From Collinsella aerofaciens (GTDB taxonomy: Bacteria > Actinomycetota > Coriobacteriia > Coriobacteriales > Coriobacteriaceae), in the NCBI RefSeq assembly GCF_028209885.1, contig NZ_JAQLEM010000011.1, positions 1 to 64,000 of the forward strand: a stretch of DNA of 64,000 bases, given 5' to 3'. Positions 9,585-20,500 of this stretch are shown in pieces (positions within the stretch are counted from its first letter, which is position 1; each line of letters begins with the position of its first letter). The notes under the pieces are model-generated. The model was not told where the DNA came from. It did not search any database and was given only the letters and a program-made list of their open reading frames with translations. The translations under genes were made by a program, and so were the position numbers.

Positions 9585-10427
9585 TTACTCCTCGGTGCTC
9601 TCGGCCGTATCGGCCGTAGCATCCTCGGGCGCCGCTTCGGGCTCCGGTGCGGGGCGCTTCTCGCCACCGTAGGTCACCGTCACCATCGCGGAACGCAGGA
9701 TGCGATCCGCCATGCGGTAGCCCTTCTGGTACACGTCGTTGACGGTCTCGTCGTACTGCGATGCGTCCTCGACACGCCCCACGGCCTGGTGCTCGAGCGG
9801 GTCGAACGCCTCGCCCTTGGGGTCGATGGGCTCAACGCCCTCGTGCGCAAACACATCGAGCAGCTTGGCATGCACCGCGTCAACGCCATCGACGAACTGC
9901 TTAAAATCGTCGGAAAGCTCCTGGCTACGGGCATGGTCGATTGCACGCTCGATATCGTCAACCACCGGCAGCAGCGCAGTGACGAGCTTCTCGGTCGCGC
10001 GCTCGCGCTCGGCGATGCGCTCGTTGGCGGTGCGGCGACGGAAGTTCTCCCAGTCGGCCTGCAGACGGGCAGTGCGCTCGGTGGCGTCCTTTGCCTTGTC
10101 CTCGGCGGCCTTCTGAGCCTCTGCCGCAGCATCGAGCTCATTGCGCACGTCGGCAAGCTCCTTCTGGGCCTGCTCGAACTTGAGCTTAAAGTCGTTGTCG
10201 GCGGCTTCCTCACCAGCGCGGATAGCGGCTTCCACCATCTCGTCCTCGGTCATCGTCGCCTCCTTGTTGGAATCCTCTACCTGGTTCTCGGCAGCCTCGG
10301 CGGCCTCGGCCTCGTTGGCCTCGGTATCGTCGACGGCCTCTACGGGAATCTTCACGTCCTTCTCCTCAGAGTCAACGGGGGCGGCGCCAGCGGCAGCCGC
10401 CTCCGTGCGAGCTTTACGGGCGGACAT
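9585..10427 (-). CDS. grpE: Nucleotide exchange factor GrpE (280 aa)
   Basis: Exchanges ADP for ATP on DnaK. The long N-terminal region is Ala/Glu-rich (about residues 1-75). It is followed by the dimerising coiled coil (FKLKFEQAQKELADVRNELDAA...), the conserved RLQADWENFRRRTANER signature, and the C-terminal beta domain ending KGYRMADRILRSAMVTVTY. An acidic C-terminal tail extends past the usual family end. It starts only 2 nt after the dnaK stop, so the two are co-transcribed and probably translationally linked. Longer than E. coli GrpE because of the low-complexity ends. Confidence 0.95.
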   Translation of the reverse strand: MSARKARTEAAAAGAAPVDSEEKDVKIPVEAVDDTEANEAEAAEAAENQVEDSNKEATMTEDEMVEAAIRAGEEAADNDFKLKFEQAQKELADVRNELDAAAEAQKAAEDKAKDATERTARLQADWENFRRRTANERIAERERATEKLVTALLPVVDDIERAIDHARSQELSDDFKQFVDGVDAVHAKLLDVFAHEGVEPIDPKGEAFDPLEHQAVGRVEDASQYDETVNDVYQKGYRMADRILRSAMVTVTYGGEKRPAPEPEAAPEDATADTAESTEE

Positions 10428-10429
10428 GA

Positions 10430-12322
<1,893 letters not shown>

Positions 12323-12431
12323 TAGAAATTCCCTCTCTCTTTTGCGTTCGCGCCGCCTCGACGGTCTGTCGCGCGGCGCTTCGGCTTGTCTTTCAGGATG
12401 TAGTGTATCCCCTTATGGGCCGGAATATACA

Positions 12432-12458
12432 AAATCTAAGTCAATTCATATAAGATTT
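12432..12458 (-). promoter_or_regulatory. Candidate HspR operator upstream of dnaK
   Basis: AAATCTAA-N11-TAAGATTT, the same arms and spacing as at 3128-3154 before clpB. It sits in an unusually A/T-rich patch of the dnaK leader. Two genes of one known regulon sharing the element is the main support. Confidence 0.6.
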
Positions 12459-12919
12459 CTTATCTCTGAGAGTTTAGGTTCTCAAATGCGCAGGTAGATA
12501 CACTGTTTGAGTTCTCGGCAGATCTATTGAGATCTATGTAGAGATGGCTGAGGTTTGCGTCCGGGGGTGCCTGGGGGGCCGTCTTGCGGAAAGTTCATCC
12601 CGGTTTGAGCGTGGATTCCGGGTCGCAGTTTCCTCTAGCGGGCCCAACCGGAAACTGCGACCCGGTTTTCGGCCAAATAACGGGATGCCCTTTCCGCAGG
12701 CGCGCTCAATCGCTCTATATTACAAGTCACCTATAGCTAACATTTGCGCAGCTCAACGGCCTCACCTGCATGTTTTTTAGTAAGCCGTAGCATACTCGGC
12801 GAACGGTATGAAGATGCCGGTCAGAGGGTATTGCAAACGGTCGCTCCCGTGGTATGTTTTTGCCCGAATCAAACCGACGCGCATCGCCTGTAGCGTCGGT
12901 CAACAGAGAGGAAACTACC
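12459..12919. other. Non-coding gap between dnaK and the ferredoxin gene
   Basis: About 460 nt with no credible gene. It holds the nested palindrome at 12587-12698 and, nearer the ferredoxin, ordinary leader sequence. I see no RNA gene. Confidence 0.5.
12587..12698. repeat. Nested palindrome (GGGTCGCAGTTTCC family)
   Basis: Outer arms pair GCGGAAAG..CATCCCG (12587-12603) with CGGGATGCCCTTTCCGC (12682-12698). Inner arms pair CCGGGTCGCAGTTTCC (12619-12634) with GGAAACTGCGACCCGG (12651-12666). The same words recur at 44955-45130, so this is a dispersed intergenic repeat family. Confidence 0.65.
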
Positions 12920-13105
12920 ATGGCTCATCCCGTAATTGATGCCGACGAGTGCATCGCTTGTGGCGTTTGCGTCGACTCCTGCCCCGCTGGCGTTCTGGAG
13001 CTCCAGGACGTCGCTACCGTCGCTGACGAGGATTCCTGCGTCGCCTGTGGCGCTTGCCAGGACGCTTGCCCCGCCGGCGCGATCACCGAGATCGTCGAGG
13101 AGTAA
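12920..13105 (+). CDS. 2[4Fe-4S] ferredoxin (61 aa)
   Basis: A small clostridial-type electron carrier. Two CxxCxxCxxxCP clusters are visible: Cys11/14/17/21 and Cys40/43/46/50. These are typical ligands for two [4Fe-4S] centres, with pseudo-twofold internal repetition of the CIACGVC and CVACGAC halves. The start at 12920 is preceded by AGAGAGGAAACTACC; longer frames upstream have no ribosome site. It is monocistronic, with a bidirectional terminator 40 nt downstream. Likely a general low-potential donor in an anaerobe; no partner enzyme is adjacent. Confidence 0.95.
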   Translation: MAHPVIDADECIACGVCVDSCPAGVLELQDVATVADEDSCVACGACQDACPAGAITEIVEE

Positions 13106-13146
13106 CAACTCCCCCACTTGCACACTCACAAGTACACCGTGCACAA

Positions 13147-13185
13147 AAAAGGAGGCCTCCGCATCGCCGCGGAGGCCTCCTTTTG
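13147..13185. terminator. Bidirectional terminator between ferredoxin and niaR
   Basis: AAAAGGAGGCCTCCGC and GCGGAGGCCTCCTTTT form a long stem with loop ATCGCC and T-runs on both strands. It can stop both the ferredoxin transcript (+) and the nad operon (-). Confidence 0.85.
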
Positions 13186-13197
13186 CATTCGTCGTTA

Positions 13198-13743
13198 CTA
13201 GGACAGGTCATCTTCGTAGGGCATTAGGTCTGCCAGATAGCCCTTCTCCTTGAGCATGGCCTCGATCTCGTCGAGGGTTTGCTCGTCTTCTGCCGCAATG
13301 CGGTGGAAGTGATAGCCGCTGGTTACCGTCAGCAGCGGAAAGCTCTTACCGCTCTCGATATCGTGCAGGTAGCGCTCAACATCGCGACGATTGCGGATGT
13401 CCAGGTCGGCCGTGATCTTGCCGTACACGCGGTGATTGACGATCACGTTGAGCACGGCGCCGCCCGCGTCGACGATGCTCGTGAGCTCATCGCCCGCTTG
13501 CTCCACGCCGTGGCGAACCTTGACCAGACGCGTGGGCACAGCCGGGCTGCTCGCCGCCTCCTGTAGTACATAGCCGCGATTGGTGGCGACGATATCGTGC
13601 CCGTCGGCGCGCAGCAGGGCGATGTCCTGCACCACGACCTGACGGCTCACGCCCACCTCGCGGGCAAGCGCACTGCCCGAGACAGGATCTTTGGCGCTCT
13701 CAAGCACGGCCATGATGGCACGGCGACGCTCGCGGGCGTCCAT
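13198..13743 (-). CDS. niaR: NiaR-type repressor of NAD biosynthesis (181 aa)
   Basis: A niacin-responsive repressor (YrxA/NiaR family). An N-terminal HTH_11 winged helix (VSGSALAREVGVSRQVVVQDIALLRADGH) is followed by a C-terminal 3H domain. Its conserved histidines are visible in VKVRHG, VNHRVYG and GYHFHRI and are metal/ligand-binding in the family. It is the last gene of nadA-nadB-nadC-niaR, and its ATG overlaps the nadC stop (TAATG). This gives autoregulation if it binds the palindrome over the nadA promoter (inference). Confidence 0.9.
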   Translation of the reverse strand: MDARERRRAIMAVLESAKDPVSGSALAREVGVSRQVVVQDIALLRADGHDIVATNRGYVLQEAASSPAVPTRLVKVRHGVEQAGDELTSIVDAGGAVLNVIVNHRVYGKITADLDIRNRRDVERYLHDIESGKSFPLLTVTSGYHFHRIAAEDEQTLDEIEAMLKEKGYLADLMPYEDDLS

Positions 13744-14603
13744 TATTTACCGTCCAGCAGACGCAGGTGCTTGAGCGAGAGGTCGAGAATCGGCGCAGAA
13801 TGCGTCAGCGCCCCCGAGCTGATAAAGTCAACGCCCAGGTCGGCAAGCGCGCGGATATTGTTGGCGTCCACGTTGCCCGAGCACTCGGTCTTGGCGCGAC
13901 CGGCGATAAGCTCGATAGCGGCAGCCATGTCGTCGTGGGTCATGTTGTCGAACATGATGATGTCGGCACCGGCCTCAACTGCCTCGCGCACCATATCCAG
14001 GTTCTCGCACTCAATCTCGACCGTCGTGGTAAACGACGCATGGGCGCGCGCCATCTCAATCGCGCGTGCCACGCCACCGGCGGCGTCGATGTGGTTGTCC
14101 TTGAGCATGACGGCAGTCGACAGGTTATAGCGGTGGTTGCTGCCACCGCCGATCTCGACCGCGGCCTTCTCGAAGACGCGCATGCCCGGCGTGGTCTTGC
14201 GCGTGTCGACAAGCACGGTCTTGGTGCCCACGAGCGCAGCCGCCATCCGATGCGTGTAAGTAGCGATACCGCTCATGCGCTGCAGGTAGTTGAGCGCCAC
14301 GCGCTCGCCCGAAAGCAGCACGCGCGCGTCGCCGCGCACCTGGCCCACGTGATCGCCGGCGTGCACCTCGTCGCCATCCGAGACATCGAACAACACGGAG
14401 CTCTGCGGATCCAGCAGCTCAAAGGTGCGGGCGAATACGTCCAGGCCGGCGATAATGCCGTCGGCCTTGGCGATGAGCTCAACGGTAGCGGGGCGCGCCG
14501 TGGGGCACACGCTCGCCGTACTCACGTCCTCAAACGTGATGTCCTCGCGCAGAGCCTGCAAAATCAGATCATCGACGACGAGCTTCATGGTAATGGGATT
14601 CAT
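13743..14603 (-). CDS. nadC: Nicotinate-nucleotide pyrophosphorylase NadC (286 aa)
   Basis: Converts quinolinate and PRPP to nicotinate mononucleotide, CO2 and PPi. It has the family's N-terminal swivel domain and a C-terminal alpha/beta barrel with recognisable motifs: LNYLQRMSGIATYT, DTRKTTPGMR, HRYNLSTAVMLKDNH and VEIECENLDMVREA. Normal length. The start at 14603 follows a GGAGGAG site. It lies 3 nt after nadB and overlaps niaR by one base, so the operon is tightly coupled. Confidence 0.96.
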   Translation of the reverse strand: MNPITMKLVVDDLILQALREDITFEDVSTASVCPTARPATVELIAKADGIIAGLDVFARTFELLDPQSSVLFDVSDGDEVHAGDHVGQVRGDARVLLSGERVALNYLQRMSGIATYTHRMAAALVGTKTVLVDTRKTTPGMRVFEKAAVEIGGGSNHRYNLSTAVMLKDNHIDAAGGVARAIEMARAHASFTTTVEIECENLDMVREAVEAGADIIMFDNMTHDDMAAAIELIAGRAKTECSGNVDANNIRALADLGVDFISSGALTHSAPILDLSLKHLRLLDGK

Positions 14604-14606
14604 GGT

Positions 14607-15983
14607 CTACTCCTCCACGGCCTGCGTGCCGGCGGCACGGGCCAAATCATCGATTGCCAGGGGGTCGGCGCTCAGGGCGCGGTGACGCCCGTCAAGCGCG
14701 GGCTCACCGGCCTGCTCCACGGCCAGCGACTCGCCGGTGCGCATGTACCACGCGGCGCGGCGGCCCCAAACCAGAGACTCGAGCAGGCTGTTAGAAGCCA
14801 GGCGGTTCTTGCCGTGCACGCCATTGCAGGCCGTCTCGCCGGCGGCGTAGAGCTCGGGCATCGAGGTGCGGCCGTCCTTGTCGACCCATACGCCGCCCAT
14901 AAAGTAGTGCTGCGTGGGTGTGACGGGAATGGGCTCGTCCAGGATGTCGCGGCCGTCCTCCAGGCAGCGCGCGCGGATATTGGCAAAGTGCCCGGTCACC
15001 ACGTCGCGCTCGACGGGGGCAAAGCTCAGCCACTCGTGCTCGGTGCCGTCCTGCTTCATCTGCTCGCGGATGGCGGCGGCGACAACGTCGCGCGGCTGCA
15101 GCTCGTCGGTAAAACGCTTGCCGGCGGCATTGAGCAGAATCGCGCCCTCACCGCGGCAGCTCTCGCTGATCAGGAAGGTGCGGCCCGGCTGCGGCGAGAA
15201 CAGACCCGTGGGGTGAATCTGCACGTAGTCCAGGTGCTCCATCGTGATGCCATGCTCCTGCGCGATGTAGCAGGCATCGCCCGTGAGCTGCGGGTAGTTA
15301 GTCGAATGGTCGTACACGCCGCCGATACCGCCCGTAGCCCACAGCGTGTGGCGGGCATGGATCTTAAACGGCTCGCCGGCATGCACGCCCTCGGCGGCGT
15401 TTGCCAGCTCGTCGGCGGGACGAACCGAGTTGTCCTCGTCCACGGCGACGGCGACGACGCCGGTGCACACCGTGGCGTCATCGCGCTCGGCGGTCAGGAT
15501 GTCGGTCATGGCAACGTGTTCGAGAATCTGCACGTTATCCAGCTTGCGGACAGCCTGGAGCAGCTTGGTCGTAATCTCCTTGCCCGTAATATCGGCATGG
15601 AAGGCGATGCGCGGGCGGCTGTGCGCGCCCTCGCGGGTAAAGTCGAGGCTGCCGTCGTCCTTGCGCTCAAAGTCCACGCCCATCGCTAGCAGGTCGTTGA
15701 TGACCGAGCGGCTCGAGCGAATCATGATGTCAACGCTCTCGCGGCGGTTCTCGTAGTGGCCGGCATGCATGGTGTCCTCAAAGAAGGCGTCGTAGTCAGA
15801 ACCCTCGGGCAGTACACAGATGCCGCCCTGCGCGAGCATCGAATCGCACTCATCGACGGCACCCTTGGAGAGCATGATTACGCGCGTGCTCGTCGGCAGA
15901 TTGAGAGCCGCATACAGGCCCGCCACGCCGCAACCAGCAATGACGACGTCACACTCCATATCGGGGTATTGTTTGTTTTCCAC
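14607..15983 (-). CDS. nadB: L-aspartate oxidase NadB (458 aa)
   Basis: A flavoenzyme that oxidises L-aspartate to iminoaspartate, the substrate of NadA. It has an N-terminal FAD dinucleotide fold (VVIAGCGVAGLYAAL), a flavin-attachment-type loop (MLAQGGICVL), and catalytic-region motifs RPRIAFHADITGKEI and YVQIHPTGLFS. The GTG at 15983 is chosen because GGAGAGG lies about 7 nt upstream; an earlier in-frame start lacks one. The C-terminal helical domain is shorter than in E. coli NadB, which is common in Gram-positives. Confidence 0.94.
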   Translation of the reverse strand: MENKQYPDMECDVVIAGCGVAGLYAALNLPTSTRVIMLSKGAVDECDSMLAQGGICVLPEGSDYDAFFEDTMHAGHYENRRESVDIMIRSSRSVINDLLAMGVDFERKDDGSLDFTREGAHSRPRIAFHADITGKEITTKLLQAVRKLDNVQILEHVAMTDILTAERDDATVCTGVVAVAVDEDNSVRPADELANAAEGVHAGEPFKIHARHTLWATGGIGGVYDHSTNYPQLTGDACYIAQEHGITMEHLDYVQIHPTGLFSPQPGRTFLISESCRGEGAILLNAAGKRFTDELQPRDVVAAAIREQMKQDGTEHEWLSFAPVERDVVTGHFANIRARCLEDGRDILDEPIPVTPTQHYFMGGVWVDKDGRTSMPELYAAGETACNGVHGKNRLASNSLLESLVWGRRAAWYMRTGESLAVEQAGEPALDGRHRALSADPLAIDDLARAAGTQAVEE

Positions 15984-16039
15984 AGGAATCCTCTCCCTTG
16001 TAATGTGGCATAAGGGATGGTCCCTCATGTCACATTGGC

Positions 16040-17065
16040 TTAGCGCGCCGCGTACTCGAGCATGCGGTCGAGCGTGAGCTTGGCCTGATCGGCGGCCTCG
16101 TCCGACACGCCAATCTGCACCTCGCCCTCGCCCGTCTCCAGGCAGTGCACGAGCTTTTCGAGCGTGATGAGATCCATGTTGACGCAGGTGGGCTGCACCG
16201 CAGGGAAGTAGAACTTCTTGCCGGTGCCCTGGCAGCGGCGCTCGAGTTCGTAGAGCACGCCGCGGACCGTCACGATGATGAACTCGCTCGCGTCCGACTC
16301 CTCGGCATACTTGATGATGCCGGCAGTAGAGCCGATGTAGTCAGCCTCGGCCAGGACGTCGGCCTTGCACTCGGGGTGAGCCAGCACGAGCGCGTCGGGG
16401 TGCGCCTCCTGCGCGTCGACGATCTGCTCGACGGTAATGATGTGATGACGCGGGCAGTAGCCGTTGTTGAGGATGACGTGCTTTTGGGGCACCTGCTCGG
16501 CCACAAAGCGGCCCAGGTTTTGGTCGGGAATGAACAAGATGTGCTGCTGCGGCAGCTCGGAGACAATCTTGACGGCGTTAGAGCTGGTAACGCACACGTC
16601 GCTCCAGCTCTTGATCTCGACCGTGGAGTTGACGTAGCACACCACGGCCAGGTCGTCGCCGTACTCGGCGCGGGCAGCGTCGACCGTCTCGCGCTTGACC
16701 ATATGAGCCATGGGGCAGTCCGCGCCCGGCTCGGGCAGCAGCACGGTCTTGGTGGGGTTGAGCAGCTTGGCGCTCTCGCCCATAAACTCCACGCCGCACA
16801 GAACGATAGTCTGCTGCGGCAGGCTCTTGGCAAGCTTTGCCAGGTAGAAGCTGTCGCCGACGTAATCGGCAACGGCTTGGACCTCGGGCGCCACATAGTA
16901 GTGCGCCAAGATCACCGCGTCACGTTGGGTTTTTAGTTGCTGAATGGCCTCGACGAGCTCTGCGGGCACCAATGCCGCGCGCTCCGTTGCCGTCGTTGCC
17001 GATGCCAGGCCGGCCGCGATATCGCGCGCAAGCTCCGACGCATCCATGTTCGCGCTCTGTGCCAT
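16040..17065 (-). CDS. nadA: Quinolinate synthase NadA (341 aa)
   Basis: Condenses iminoaspartate with dihydroxyacetone phosphate to give quinolinate, using an oxygen-sensitive [4Fe-4S] cluster. Signature segments include VILAHYYVAPEVQAVADYVGDS, VLCGVEFMGESAKLL, NNGYCPRHH and PTCVNMDLITLEKL; the last three carry the probable cluster cysteines. The ATG at 17065 is five bases from GAGGGG; the codon before it is TTG in frame. First gene of the operon. Confidence 0.96.
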   Translation of the reverse strand: MAQSANMDASELARDIAAGLASATTATERAALVPAELVEAIQQLKTQRDAVILAHYYVAPEVQAVADYVGDSFYLAKLAKSLPQQTIVLCGVEFMGESAKLLNPTKTVLLPEPGADCPMAHMVKRETVDAARAEYGDDLAVVCYVNSTVEIKSWSDVCVTSSNAVKIVSELPQQHILFIPDQNLGRFVAEQVPQKHVILNNGYCPRHHIITVEQIVDAQEAHPDALVLAHPECKADVLAEADYIGSTAGIIKYAEESDASEFIIVTVRGVLYELERRCQGTGKKFYFPAVQPTCVNMDLITLEKLVHCLETGEGEVQIGVSDEAADQAKLTLDRMLEYAAR

Positions 17066-17100
17066 CAAGGCCCCTCTCTTTTGGCGAATCTTGGGGCTTT

Positions 17101-17150
17101 AGTATGACACCTAGGTTTACAGCTGACAAGACAGCTGTAAACCTAGGTGT
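17101..17150 (-). promoter_or_regulatory. nad operon promoter overlapped by a perfect palindrome
   Basis: A perfect 19-bp inverted repeat ACACCTAGGTTTACAGCTG (17107-17125) with its complement at 17132-17150, and a 6-nt spacer. On the minus strand a promoter TTGTCA-N17-CATACT occupies 17124-17129 and 17101-17106, so the palindrome covers the -35 and spacer. It is the natural operator for NiaR, encoded at the end of the same operon (inference). Confidence 0.75.
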
Positions 17151-17181
17151 AAAGTTGGAATAAAGATTCAATCTTGGGGCG

Positions 17182-17226
17182 GGTCCATTTTCGAGCTGGC
17201 AAGCTGAGGATAGTCGAAAATGGACC
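17182..17226. repeat. Inverted repeat upstream of the nad promoter
   Basis: Arms GGTCCATTTTCGA (17182-17194) and TCGAAAATGGACC (17214-17226) surround a 19-nt loop. No T-run. It belongs to the intergenic palindromes that fill this gap. Confidence 0.6.
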
Positions 17227-17270
17227 TGCCGCATGATTCGAGCGGCCGTTTTGCCTTGGACCAAGGGGCA

Positions 17271-17479
17271 GTGGTCAAAAAAGGCCAAATATGAGTACTG
17301 TCACCAAATTAGTAGCAGCGATTTTCCAGTCCAGAGCAGCAAAATCGCCTTGTTTGGAGCCCCATCGCGACTCTGAAGGACGAAAATCGATGTACTTTTG
17401 GCCGCTGGCACCAATTTTTGAGGCCATTTGGCTGCCACCAAACTGGTAACAGTACTCATATTTGGCCTTTTTTGACCAC
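17271..17479. repeat. 209-bp palindromic element, MITE-like
   Basis: Both ends carry the same inverted sequence. GTGGTCAAAAAAGGCCAAAT continues through ATGAGTACTGT and ACCAA on the left (17271-17316) and is mirrored on the right (17443-17479) with few differences. The central ~125 bp holds no ORF that looks real. The poly-A/T runs inside the arms could allow termination on either strand. It lies between the nad operon and the large surface-protein gene. No target duplication is obvious. Confidence 0.65.
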
Positions 17480-17497
17480 CGGGTTTCCGGCAGACCC

Positions 17498-17533
17498 CAA
17501 AAGCGGGCCCGAATCGCTCGATCCGGGCCCGCT
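17498..17533 (-). terminator. Terminator of the surface-protein gene
   Basis: Minus-strand stem AGCGGGCCCG/CGGGCCCGCT (17524-17533, 17502-17511), 12-nt loop, followed by TTTTGGGG. It lies 17 nt after the stop codon. Confidence 0.7.
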
Positions 17534-17549
17534 GGGGACTGGTGCGCGA

Positions 17550-20500
17550 CTACGCGCGGCGCTTCATGGCCCACGCCAGCAGCAGGGCTGCCACACCGGC
17601 AGCGAGTACGGCACCGGCCATGGCGTACGCGCTGTCGCCGGACTGAGGCAACGTCTTCTTGCTAGCCTTCTTCTTGGACTTAGACGTCGTAGTCGTGGTC
17701 GTAGTAGTCGTGGTAGTCTGGCCAGGAGCGGGCTTGGCTGCCTCGGCAACGGTGAAGGTCGTCTCGGCAGTGCCCGTGGCCGAAACCACGCTCAGCTTGT
17801 GCTCGCCCACGCCGAGCGTCTTCAGGAAGCTCGCCTTGAGCGTCACGATCGTAGAGCCCTCGGTGAGCACGTAGTTCTCGGCCGCGACCTCCTTATCGTC
17901 AACCAGCACCTTCTGGAAGAACTCGAGCGGCGCGTTCGAACGGAAGCTCAGGTCCTTCGCGGCGTCGACCACCATCGTCTGACCCTTGCCGTCGGTGATC
18001 ACGGGCTTCAGAATCGCGATCTCCTCGGTCTTGCCCTTCTCGTCGCAGACGGTGCACTCTTGATGCTTCTCGCCCTTGGCCTCAACGGTCGCCGGCTTGT
18101 CGACGACCCACTCAAAGGTGTGCCCGGCCTTGTCGATGATGTCGCCGCAGCGGCAGACATGCCAGTGATTCGTGACATCGTGCGCCCAACCCGTGCCGTC
18201 GGGCTCGTGCTTGAGCACGCCCTCGACCGTCACGTTCACGTCGTGCTCGACGCCCTTAAGCTCAAAGGTGCCGGTGTCGGAGAGCTCAACGGCCTTACCG
18301 TCAACCTTTACGGCGTAGTCCTTGCCCGCAAAGTACGCGCTGTCGATGCTCATGGTGAGCGTTGCGGCGCCGTGCCAGTCGAGCTCGGTTGCCGTCGCGG
18401 TGAGCGAGTAGCCCTCCTGGGTGGCCGGCAGTGCCACGACCAACTTGCGACCGGCGGCCACGGTGACCTCGGTGACAGGCGAGGCATCATGGTTGGCCTT
18501 GGCCTGGTAGCGCACCTCGTACACGCCGGCGGCGAGATCCTTGAGCTCGGTCACGTCCTTACCCACAGCCTGGTACTCGGCGGCATCCTTGGCGCGCCAC
18601 TCCATCGTCGCGTCGACGCCCGTGATCTTGCCGTCACGCTTGCCGCTCACGGTCTCGGCCGTAGCCTGAATCACCGGAGCGTCCTGAGCGGCGTTCTTGA
18701 TGGAGAACCCACGCGTCAGGCCCTCGGTCGGCAGCACATAGTTGCCAGCGGCCTTGCCCGTCAGCGCTGTGAGGGTCGCCTGATACGAATCGCCAGCCTC
18801 GACCTGGGAGCCCACGACGGTCGCGCCAAGGTCATCCTTGCCGATGACGTTGCCGAGCGTTGCCTCGGGGCAGTGCTCCTTGCCGTCGTAGACAAACTCG
18901 CTGGTACCCCACGTCACGGTAAGCAGGCGCTGGTTGATGGTAAACACGCCATCGACGAACGTGATGTTGTAGTTGGAGTTGGCGCCCTTGGCCTGCGTCA
19001 GGTGCAGAGCATAGCCGCCATCACGCACGTTGTCGTTATCTTCGCGCTCGATCTCGAGGCCCTCAAGAGACTCGCTTTCAACAAGCTCGCCGGATGTGAT
19101 CGCCCACGTAAACACGGGGTCAGCCTCGCCGTAAGTCTTAGAAGCGTCCTGGGCGGTGACCGTAATCGCGCGCGGCTTGACCTCGAGCGCAACCTCGCCC
19201 TCGGCGGTCGTACCGTCGATCGTCACCTTATAGGAAACAGTCAGTGTGCCGACGTCCTTGATCTTGGGGGCCTCGGGAGACCAGTTCTTGCCATCGGTGC
19301 TGTACTGGGCCGTCGCGCCCTCGGGCAGTCTCGTCGCATCAACCGTGTGATATGCACCGTCGTACTCGCCGGAGTAGCCAACGATGGCGGCAACCGGAAT
19401 CTCGACTGCAGGCAACGCATGCCCACAGACCGTGCACTGCTGATGCTTGGAGCCAGCCTCGGTTGCCGTGGGCGCCTTGTCGATGACCCACTCAAAGGTG
19501 TGCGCACTCTCGTCGATCTTCTCACCGCAGGTGCACTCGTGCCAGTGCGTATTGTCGTCGGAGAGCCACTTATCGTTCACGGCCTCGTGCTTGCGCACGC
19601 CCTCGACCGTGACGACGAGGTCGCTCTCGGCGTTCAGAACAGTGAACTCGCCACGCGCGTCGGGCGTCACAACGACATTGTTGACCTTGACGGCGTAAGA
19701 GTCGTTGTCAGTAAAGTAGCCGCTCTCGATACTGACAGTGAGGGTGGTTGATCCGTGCCAGTCAAGCTCGTCCGGGTTCGCCGTGATCGTATAGCCGATC
19801 TGCTTGGTAGGCAGCGTCACGACAAACTTGCCGCCAGCGTTAACGGTAACCTCGGTGGCGGAGGAGGCATCGTGGTCACTATCGGCGCGGTAGCGCACCT
19901 CATACGTGCCGACGGCGCGGTCCGTAATCTCAGTCACGCCATCGGGCACGCCCTGATACTCGCCAGATCCCTTGGCTCGCCACTCCATCTTAGCGTCGAC
20001 GCCCGTGATCTTACCGTCGGACTTGCCGCTCACAGTCTCGGCCGTGGCCTGGACCTTCGGCGCACCCTGGGGTGCCTTCTTGATGGAGAACTCACACGTC
20101 AGGCCTTCGGCGGGAAGCTTGTAGTTACCTGCGTCGTCGCCTGTCAGTTCGGTAATTTTCGCCGTGTAGGTGCCGGCTTTGACCTTGGCGCCTTCGACGT
20201 ACGCGGAGATATTGTCATCGCCGACGACGTTGTGGAGCTTCGCCTGGGGGCAGTGCTCTTCGCCGTCGTAGGTGAACTCAGTAGTGGTGTCCCACGTTAC
20301 GGCGAGCTCGCGCTTGCCGATCGTAAAGGTGCCATCCTTGAACGTAATCTTGTAGTTGGGGTTGGCGCCTTCGGACTGCGCTACCGTCACGGCGTAGCCG
20401 TCCTTGCGCACGGCCTCGCCGAGCTCGCGAGAGACGGTGATGCCCTGGAGGCTCTCGTCCTTGACAAGCTTGCCCTTGGTGACCTCCCAACCCAGCGCGG

